Assembly (NCBI GenBank): GCA_934133195.1
Contig: CAKPAZ010000020.1
Coordinates: 1 to 17,517, forward strand
DNA: 17,517 bases
DNA from: an uncultured Bacilli bacterium
GTDB lineage: Bacteria > Bacillota_I > Bacilli_A > ML615J-28 > CAG-313
Direction of reading: 5' to 3'
In this document: positions 7,725-13,564 of the stretch, piece by piece
Numbering within the stretch: position 1 is the first letter of the stretch
Layout: the number at the start of each line of letters is the position of its first letter
Position numbers and translations under genes: made by a program
The notes under the pieces: model-generated
Seen by the model: the letters and a program-made list of their open reading frames with translations, nothing else
Told to the model about the DNA's origin: nothing
Database searches by the model: none

Positions 7725-8342
7725 TCATTGATTGTCATTTTTCTCCATACTTTCTTTCAAAGAAAAGCCACATCCACAATAATGTTGTCGATATAGATCG
7801 AATTTTTTTGCGAGAAGGGTTGAATCTAAATAACCATTTTCTTTTTTAAAATCGGAGTATAGATAGTGACAATCTGGAGTATCTAGTGAGTACCCAATCT
7901 CATTAATCCAGGCACTATTTTTATGGGGACTTACAGACAAGGTTGTTGTGAAGTAATCAAAATTATATTTGATAGCTACTTCTTGTAATTTGATCATTCT
8001 AAATTTATAGCATTCATAGCACCTTAAACTTTTTTCTTTTAAATGTTTATATTGATCAACTGCTTTTAAAAAGACTTGATAATCATCTCTTTCTACCAAT
8101 AAATCTACACGAAAGTCAAGAGCATCAAGTAGTTTCTTTTGGGTTTCTAGTCGTAGTTCAAATTCACTAGATGGATAAATATTAGGATTATAATAAAATA
8201 TTGTAATATCAAAATATGGTTGTAAGACCTTTAATACATGGGTACTACATGGTCCACAACAACTATGAAGTAATAATTTTGGACGTTGATTGGAAGCTTT
8301 AATGCTTTCTAATTTTTGTTTAAACTCTTCATATGGTTTCAT
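7725..8342 (-). CDS. queH: Epoxyqueuosine reductase QueH
   Basis: About 205 aa, DUF208/QueH family. QueH is the QueG-unrelated enzyme that reduces epoxyqueuosine to queuosine in tRNA, the last step of queuosine formation. The Cys clusters that bind its Fe-S cluster and metal are visible: HSCCGPCS near residues 26-33, RCYECYKFRM near 107-116, and HYCGCGFS near 187-194. The substrate-pocket stretches YYNPNIYPSSEF and TTTLSVSPHKN are also present. I prefer ATG 8342. An in-frame GTG at 8351 lacks an SD, though the SD for the ATG is also poor (GAGTGAAG). The start lies 14 nt inside the HAD gene, so coupled translation is likely. No other queuosine genes lie in the window. Confidence 0.92.
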   Translation of the reverse strand: MKPYEEFKQKLESIKASNQRPKLLLHSCCGPCSTHVLKVLQPYFDITIFYYNPNIYPSSEFELRLETQKKLLDALDFRVDLLVERDDYQVFLKAVDQYKHLKEKSLRCYECYKFRMIKLQEVAIKYNFDYFTTTLSVSPHKNSAWINEIGYSLDTPDCHYLYSDFKKENGYLDSTLLAKKFDLYRQHYCGCGFSLKESMEKNDNQ

Positions 8343-9054
8343 TTTCTTCACTCATTATTATTTTTGTTAATTCATTATAATTTTTTACTTCTATGCATTC
8401 TACTAAATGGGGATTAGATAATCTTTGTTCATTAAACCAGATAGCCTTTATGCCTTGTTTTGTTGAACCTAAGACATCATAGTGATAATCATTACCAATA
8501 AATCTAACTTCCTCAAGTTTTAAGGTTGGATATGTTTTCTTAAGGTAGTTTATGGAAAGATTAAAGAATAAAGGACTTGGTTTTCTTAAGATATAATCTG
8601 CACTAGAAAATACTTTTTCAAAATAGGTATCAATATTATGTTCTTTTAGTTGATATATTAAGCCTTGTTTTGTAAAGGTACTATTACTTAGAATAACTAA
8701 ATGAATTTTTTTAGTTTTACATACCTCTAAAAAGTTAACTAAGCCATCCATTACAATCGTCTTAGTAGAATGAGTTAAAAACTCTATCTCTAAAAAATTA
8801 TTATCATATGTTGTTTTAAACCCAACAGTATCCCTTAGATAATTAAAGTAATTATGAATGTTGATTTCAAAATCATCATTATCTCTTTTTTTATATGCAT
8901 ATTCCCATATTAAATTAAAATCATTTAATACTTCTTCTTTGGAAATGTTGTGATTACAATAATTATTATAAATATATGTTACGCCTTTAGTTAAGTCAAG
9001 CTCAACGTTTTTAAAGAGGGTATCCCCTAGGTCCATTATAATATATTTTATCAT
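8329..9054 (-). CDS. HAD superfamily hydrolase, subfamily IA-like
   Basis: 241-aa haloacid dehalogenase-like hydrolase, probably a small-molecule phosphatase. Motif I is MDLGDTL with nucleophile Asp8. The usual second Asp (DxD) is Gly10, with Asp11 next. Motif II is VILSNS (Ser123), motif III Lys158 in LRKPSP, and motif IV GNDYHYD (Asp189, Asp193). An all-helical cap lies between motifs I and II, as in subfamily IA. Substrate is unknown. ATG 9054 is chosen because GGAGG lies 8 nt upstream. A longer frame to 9105 would begin upstream of the -10 box. It is transcribed with queH, which overlaps its end. Confidence 0.85.
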   Translation of the reverse strand: MIKYIIMDLGDTLFKNVELDLTKGVTYIYNNYCNHNISKEEVLNDFNLIWEYAYKKRDNDDFEINIHNYFNYLRDTVGFKTTYDNNFLEIEFLTHSTKTIVMDGLVNFLEVCKTKKIHLVILSNSTFTKQGLIYQLKEHNIDTYFEKVFSSADYILRKPSPLFFNLSINYLKKTYPTLKLEEVRFIGNDYHYDVLGSTKQGIKAIWFNEQRLSNPHLVECIEVKNYNELTKIIMSEENETI

Positions 9055-9079
9055 AGACTTAACCTCCATAATATATATT

Positions 9080-9088
9080 ATTATAACA
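9080..9088 (-). promoter_or_regulatory. Extended -10 promoter of the HAD-queH operon
   Basis: TGTTATAAT (9088-9080, minus strand) is an exact extended -10 box (TGnTATAAT). There is no convincing -35 box at the right distance, as is common for extended -10 promoters. The predicted transcription start near 9073 leaves a leader of about 19 nt containing the GGAGG site. Confidence 0.6.
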
Positions 9089-9118
9089 TATTTTGTTATA
9101 ATCAAATCTAAATATGCA

Positions 9119-9146
9119 AGAAAAAGAGATTCCGAAGAATCTCTTT
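9119..9146 (-). terminator. Strong terminator after hpf
   Basis: A perfect 10-bp stem (9146-9137 with 9132-9123) closes on a C(UUCG)G tetraloop, an exceptionally stable loop. It is followed by T-rich sequence TTCTT on the minus strand. It lies 34 nt past the hpf stop and isolates hpf from the HAD gene. Confidence 0.88.
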
Positions 9147-9180
9147 AAATCCTATGGGTTAATAAACATCAAATTATTTA

Positions 9181-9726
9181 TTAATTTTTTGGTTCAATAA
9201 CGCCATATCCCCCATCACGACGAAGGTAAACGATAGTTTGTTTGTGAGTGTCTTCATTGATAAATACAAAGAAGTCATGATCCAACATTTCCATTTGGGT
9301 TACCGCTTCATCGATTGTCATAACGTTTAATTCAATTTTCTTACTTTTTACGCTTGGTGTTTCAACTTGATCAACATTTGAATTTTCAACTAAATCACTA
9401 AAGTAGTTAGCGATACCTTCACGTTTACGAATAATTGAATTAACTTTTTTCTTATGACGCAAGAGTTGTCTCTCAATCTTGTCGACAGCATCATCTACTG
9501 CCATATAAAGTGTTTCCGCTTTACTTTCAGCTCGTAAAATGATGTTTTTCATTGGAATAGTTATTTCAACAATATTGTACTTTTCATAACCTTTACAAAG
9601 AACATTAACATTTAGAGATTCACTATTATTAAATAGTTTGTCTAATGTCATTACTTTTTCAGTAATGTCCTCACGTGCAGTTTGAGAAAGTTTTACTAAT
9701 CCATTTCCTCTAATGTTTACTTTCAT
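9181..9726 (-). CDS. hpf: Long-form ribosome hibernation promoting factor
   Basis: 181-aa HPF-long (YvyD type), which dimerises 70S ribosomes into inactive 100S particles in stationary phase. The N-terminal ~100 residues are the YfiA/HPF ribosome-binding domain (MKVNIRGNGLVKLSQTAREDI, then AVDDAVDKIERQLLRHKKK). A linker of ~25 residues follows. Residues ~130-181 are the C-terminal dimerisation domain (MTIDEAVTQMEMLDHDFFVF, then YLRRDGGYGVIEP). ATG 9726 has AAGGAG 9 nt upstream. It is a single-gene transcript with a good promoter and a strong terminator. In many Firmicutes hpf lies directly before secA; here the HAD and queH genes sit between them. Confidence 0.95.
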   Translation of the reverse strand: MKVNIRGNGLVKLSQTAREDITEKVMTLDKLFNNSESLNVNVLCKGYEKYNIVEITIPMKNIILRAESKAETLYMAVDDAVDKIERQLLRHKKKVNSIIRKREGIANYFSDLVENSNVDQVETPSVKSKKIELNVMTIDEAVTQMEMLDHDFFVFINEDTHKQTIVYLRRDGGYGVIEPKN

Positions 9727-9753
9727 AATTTACAACTCCTTTTCATATATTGA

Positions 9754-9771
9754 AGATTTATATTTAAATCT
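9754..9771 (-). promoter_or_regulatory. Hairpin in the hpf 5' leader
   Basis: AGATTTA-AATA-TAAATCT (9771-9754) is a perfect 7-bp stem with a 4-nt loop, starting a few bases after the predicted transcription start. It could stabilise the mRNA 5' end. Downstream lies ATGAAAAGGAGTTGTAAATTATGA (positions 9748 to 9725). This is a 7-codon frame whose UGA overlaps the hpf AUG, but it has no well-spaced SD, so I do not call it a gene. Confidence 0.4.
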
Positions 9772-9780
9772 CCTATTAAT

Positions 9781-9809
9781 ATTGTATCATATTTGAAAAT
9801 AATTGTAAA
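9781..9809 (-). promoter_or_regulatory. Promoter of hpf
   Basis: TTTACA (9809-9804), a 17-nt spacer and TACAAT (9786-9781) on the minus strand form a good SigA-type promoter. An imperfect inverted repeat (GAAATAAT, ATTATTTTC; 9818-9795) is centred on the -35 box and could be an operator. Confidence 0.75.
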
Positions 9810-9834
9810 TATTATTTCGTAATTTTTTTCATAT

Positions 9835-10083
9835 TTAACCAATTAAAATGAAATTTATATCTTGTTTTGGATTAAATATTAAAAAGAATGTTTCAAATTC
9901 ATAGTATGATCTAAACCAATAAAGAGGAATGTTTAAAGTAAATAATTTTTTTACTAACTTGTTATTTACTAATTTTTCTTCTTTATCTAGTTCAACTATA
10001 TAATAAGTAATATATCCCACTATTATTTTATTTATTCGTAATTTATCATTATGAATAAATTTTAACATATCCCATACTTTCAT
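9835..10083 (-). CDS. Hypothetical protein (82 aa) downstream of leuS
   Basis: Unrecognised. The ORF starts 5 nt after the leuS stop and runs 82 codons without a stop in very AT-rich DNA, which is unlikely by chance. The sequence is rich in Ile, Lys, Tyr and Phe (NKIIVGYITYYIVELDKEEK, LYWFRSYYEFETFF), with hydrophobic beta-like stretches and no clear transmembrane helix. ATG 10083 has no SD. An internal ATG six codons on has only GGGAT beside it, so translation may rely on coupling to leuS. The ORF ends just before the hpf promoter. It may be a lineage-specific gene or a decaying one. Confidence 0.5.
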   Translation of the reverse strand: MKVWDMLKFIHNDKLRINKIIVGYITYYIVELDKEEKLVNNKLVKKLFTLNIPLYWFRSYYEFETFFLIFNPKQDINFILIG

Positions 10084-10088
10084 ACTTA

Positions 10089-12485
10089 TTATAATACGAT
10101 ACTTACTAATTTATTAGGAACAACAATAACCTTTTTAATTGGTTGATTATTTATTAATTCCTTAATACGAGGAGTGTTAAGAGCAAGTTCTTTAATTTGG
10201 TCTTGGTCTAATCCCATTTCAATTTCAATCTTATCACGTACTTTACCATTTATTTGAACAACTAAAGTTACTTTGCTTTCTTTTGTTTTAGCCTCATCAT
10301 ATGTAGGCCAAGGTTCATAAGCAATTGTATTTGTATGACCTAATTTTTCCCATAATTCTTCTGCAAGATGTGGTGCAAGTGGATTTAAGATTTTAACAAA
10401 TCCTAAAGCATATTCTCTTGGGAAGACATTTTCTTTATATACTGCATTAATGAAGATCATCATTTGAGCAATCGCCGTATTAAATTTTAATCCTTCATAA
10501 TCTTCAGTTACTTTCTTGATAGTTTGATGATAGATTGTTTCAAGGTTTTTATTTGGTTCATCTTTAATTTTTGAATCTTCTACATATAAACGATAGATAC
10601 GATCAAGGAATTTACGAGATCCTTCAATACCTTTGTTATCCCATGGTTTGTCAGCTTCAAGTGGTCCCATAAACATTTCATAGACACGCATCGCGTCTGC
10701 ACCATATTCTCTTACTACAACATTAGGATCAACAACATATTCAGGGAATCTCTTACCCATTTTGATACCATTTGAACCAAGAATCATACCTTGGTGAACT
10801 AACTTTTTAAATGGTTCTTGACAAGGTACAAGACCTTTATCATATAAATAGTTATTCCACATTCTTGAATATAGTAAATGACCAACTGCATGTTCAGGTC
10901 CACCAATATATAGATCTACTGGCATCCAATATTTTAAAAGTCTTTCATCCGCGAATGCTTGATCATTTTTTGGATCAATGTAACGTAAGAAATACCAACT
11001 TGAGCCAGCGCTTCCTGGCATTGTTGAAGTTTCTCTTGTTGCTTTCTTACCATCTACCACAACATTAATCCATGAAGTAGCGTTTGCAAGTGGTGATTGT
11101 CCACTCTTACTTGGTTTGTAATCATCAAGTTCTGGTAATACAAGTGGTAGTTCATCATCTGATAAAGCACGAGTAGTACCATCTTCAAAAGTAACAATTG
11201 GAATTGGTTCACCCCAATAACGTTGACGAGCAAAAATCCACTCACGAATTTTATAGTTAACCTTTTTACTACCGATTTTATTTTCTTCTAGATATTCTAG
11301 CATTTTGTTAATGCCATCTTCTTTATTTAAGCCATTTAAGAAGCCAGAATTAATGTGTAATCCATCACCTGTGAAAGCTTCTTTGGTAACATCTCCACCT
11401 TCTAATACTGGTAAAATATCAAGACCAAATTTGGTTGCGAAAGCATAGTCTCTTTCATCATGAGCAGGAACTGCCATAATGGCACCTGTACCATATGTCG
11501 CAAGAACATAATCAGATATCCATATTGGTAGAGATTTACCATTTACAGGATTGATAGCATATGCACCTGTGAAGACACCAGTTTTTTCCTTGTTTAATTC
11601 GGTTCTTTCCATATCAGATTTTTTAGAACATTCATCAATATACTTAAGTACAGCTTCACTTTGTTCTTTAGACATTATCTTTTTAACAAGTTTATGTTCA
11701 GGAGCAAGTACACAATATGATGCACCAAATAATGTATCACATCTTGTTGTAAATACTGTAAATGAGTCATCTGAATCTTTAACTTTGAAGTTAACTTGAG
11801 CACCTACTGATTTACCAATCCAATTGCGTTGAATCTCTTTTGTAGATTCAGGCCAATCTAATTGATCTAAGTTTTCAAGTAATCTTTCAGCGTATTTTGG
11901 AATATCGATTACCCATTGTTTCATGTTCTTTCTTACAACAGGATATCCACCACGTTCACTCTTACCATCGATTACTTCATCATTAGCAAGAACTGTACCA
12001 AGTTCTTCACACCAGTTAACTGGCATATCGACTTTTTTAGCTAATCCATCTTCATAAAGACGAATGAAAATCCATTGTGTCCATTTATAAAATGATGGGT
12101 CACATGTAGATATTTCTTTATCCCAGTCATATGAAAAACCAAGCATACGAAGTTGATTTTTAAATGTTTCAATATTCTTTTTAGTAAAACCATCAGGATG
12201 ATTTCCAGTCTTTATCGCATATTGTTCAGCTGGTAAACCAAATGAGTCAAATCCCATTGGATGAAGAACATTATAGCCTTGCATTCTTTTCATTCTTGAT
12301 ACAGCATCTGTTGCTGTGTAACCTTCAGGATGACCTGCATGTAGACCTACTCCAGATGGATAAGGAAACATATCTAAGGCATAATACTTAGGTTTAGTAA
12401 AATCCCATGTATCAGTTTTAAAAGTTTGATGGCTAGCCCAATATTCTTGCCATTTTGAATCAATTTGTTGATGATTATAACTCAT
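10089..12485 (-). CDS. leuS: Leucyl-tRNA synthetase
   Basis: 798-aa class I synthetase that charges tRNA-Leu. The HIGH motif is HAGH at 49-52 (PYPSGVGLHAGH). The CP1 editing domain spans about 220-410, with FTTRCDTLFG at 245-254 and the conserved AHDERD at 341-346, so post-transfer editing should work. The KMSKS loop reads KMGKR at 575-579 (NGIKMGKRFPEYVV): the first and second Lys are kept, but Ser-Lys-Ser becomes Gly-Lys-Arg. The anticodon-binding and C-terminal domains follow (LVVQINGKVRDKIEI). GGAG lies 10 nt upstream of ATG 12485. Its ATG overlaps the TGA of the preceding membrane-protein gene (ATGA), so it is translationally coupled. No T-box leader precedes the gene. Confidence 0.98.
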   Translation of the reverse strand: MSYNHQQIDSKWQEYWASHQTFKTDTWDFTKPKYYALDMFPYPSGVGLHAGHPEGYTATDAVSRMKRMQGYNVLHPMGFDSFGLPAEQYAIKTGNHPDGFTKKNIETFKNQLRMLGFSYDWDKEISTCDPSFYKWTQWIFIRLYEDGLAKKVDMPVNWCEELGTVLANDEVIDGKSERGGYPVVRKNMKQWVIDIPKYAERLLENLDQLDWPESTKEIQRNWIGKSVGAQVNFKVKDSDDSFTVFTTRCDTLFGASYCVLAPEHKLVKKIMSKEQSEAVLKYIDECSKKSDMERTELNKEKTGVFTGAYAINPVNGKSLPIWISDYVLATYGTGAIMAVPAHDERDYAFATKFGLDILPVLEGGDVTKEAFTGDGLHINSGFLNGLNKEDGINKMLEYLEENKIGSKKVNYKIREWIFARQRYWGEPIPIVTFEDGTTRALSDDELPLVLPELDDYKPSKSGQSPLANATSWINVVVDGKKATRETSTMPGSAGSSWYFLRYIDPKNDQAFADERLLKYWMPVDLYIGGPEHAVGHLLYSRMWNNYLYDKGLVPCQEPFKKLVHQGMILGSNGIKMGKRFPEYVVDPNVVVREYGADAMRVYEMFMGPLEADKPWDNKGIEGSRKFLDRIYRLYVEDSKIKDEPNKNLETIYHQTIKKVTEDYEGLKFNTAIAQMMIFINAVYKENVFPREYALGFVKILNPLAPHLAEELWEKLGHTNTIAYEPWPTYDEAKTKESKVTLVVQINGKVRDKIEIEMGLDQDQIKELALNTPRIKELINNQPIKKVIVVPNKLVSIVL

Positions 12486-13414
12486 CGTGTTTCAACTCCT
12501 TTTTTAAGTATTAATAATAGTGAATAAGTTTTCATTGTACGATATGTATAAAATAAAGCAATTACTTCTCCTAATATTGCGAGAAAGTCAACACTGAAAC
12601 ATACCGCTAAAGCACTTCCTAAAACATATGGTGTGTAACATAAGAATAGAATCTTTAACATTTTTCCAAATGGTACACCCATAAAACGGAAAAATAAACC
12701 AGTAATTAAAAGAGTTGTTGCGATACTTATTAGTAAGTTTCTAACAATCATAATAATTAAAGTTGTTGTTGAAAAAATTAAATATTTTGTTTTTAATTGG
12801 CTGTATAAGTATTCACAGAAAAAGTAAATATTGTTTTCAAATATTGTTTTTTTCTCTTCACTCTTATTAAAATTAACATTATATGTATTATATTTAAATT
12901 CTTTTATGGTTCTATCTTCTTTCGCAGAAGTAGCAGCAAGAGTCGTCATTCCACTCTTATCTGGTTGTTCATAGTGATATATTATTTTTACAACATCTTT
13001 AGTAAGTAACACAATTACCGAATTTTGATTATCGATATTCTTTAAATAGTTTTCACCAGACTCTGAAAAAACAACATATGTAGTTGTTGGTAGGTTAATC
13101 GATGTAAGGGTTACTAAAAAAGCGTAATTTTCAAATTTTAGTACTTGATTACTTTCTGAACCTGTTCCTGTATATATTAATTGATTATTTTCAATTTTAT
13201 ATTCAATATCATCTGTTTTTCTAATTTCATTAATAACTAATTTTTGTTCATCATCAGGGAAATGAAAACTACCAATATTTAATGTTATTGAAGGAAGAAC
13301 TAAAATGATAACTGTTAAGATGATAAAGCCAATAAATTTTGCGGCTGGCTTTTCATCAACATGATCAACGATGTGTCTTGGTCTTGCGAGTGTATCAAAA
13401 AATATTTTAAACAT
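12482..13414 (-). CDS. DUF1189-like integral membrane protein
   Basis: 310-aa membrane protein. After a short N-terminal stretch (MFKIFFDTLARPRHI) there is one transmembrane helix (~27-48), then a large soluble loop (~50-205) of beta-rich character. At least three hydrophobic segments follow (~210-300), with a Gly/Pro-containing FMGVPFGKMLKILFLCYTPYVLG stretch. This arrangement and the N-terminal motif resemble DUF1189 proteins of Firmicutes, whose function is unknown. The assignment is by pattern only. ATG 13414 is preceded by AAGGGGG at 5 nt. A longer frame starting at 13444 would begin upstream of the transcription start. Its stop overlaps the leuS start. Confidence 0.75.
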   Translation of the reverse strand: MFKIFFDTLARPRHIVDHVDEKPAAKFIGFIILTVIILVLPSITLNIGSFHFPDDEQKLVINEIRKTDDIEYKIENNQLIYTGTGSESNQVLKFENYAFLVTLTSINLPTTTYVVFSESGENYLKNIDNQNSVIVLLTKDVVKIIYHYEQPDKSGMTTLAATSAKEDRTIKEFKYNTYNVNFNKSEEKKTIFENNIYFFCEYLYSQLKTKYLIFSTTTLIIMIVRNLLISIATTLLITGLFFRFMGVPFGKMLKILFLCYTPYVLGSALAVCFSVDFLAILGEVIALFYTYRTMKTYSLLLILKKGVETR

Positions 13415-13444
13415 ATAATCCCCCTTTATGTCATATACTTTCAT

Positions 13445-13473
13445 ATTATATCATACAAATATTTAAAAGTAAA
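13445..13473 (-). promoter_or_regulatory. Promoter of the DUF1189-leuS operon
   Basis: TTTACT (13473-13468), a 17-nt spacer and TATAAT (13450-13445) on the minus strand. The predicted start near 13438 leaves a leader of only about 24 nt. That leaves no room for a T-box or other attenuator in front of this leuS operon. Confidence 0.7.
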
Positions 13474-13525
13474 ATTTTTGACAAAGATATTTTAAATCAT
13501 TTTATTTTTTTTAGGTTTAGTTTTA

Positions 13526-13534
13526 TGGTAAAAT
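13526..13534 (+). promoter_or_regulatory. Extended -10 promoter of the phosphoesterase gene
   Basis: TGGTAAAAT (13526-13534) fits an extended -10 box. The -35 position is only a T-run. A perfect TTGACA at 13478-13483 lies too far upstream to pair with this -10 and has only poor -10 candidates of its own (TTTTAT at 13500-13505). The region between the two divergent genes (13415-13564) holds both promoters and no ORF. Confidence 0.5.
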
Positions 13535-13564
13535 ATAAGTGTAAAAAATTAAAGGAGAAAATAT

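Noticed and set aside
13415..13444. ATG 13444 as start of the DUF1189-like gene
   Set aside because: It lies upstream of the predicted transcription start (about 13438), while ATG 13414 has a strong SD.
13478..13505. TTGACA at 13478 as the -35 of the phosphoesterase promoter
   Set aside because: The -35 is perfect, but the only -10 candidate at 16-17 nt (TTTTAT) is poor. The extended -10 at 13526 fits better. I cannot exclude a second weak start.
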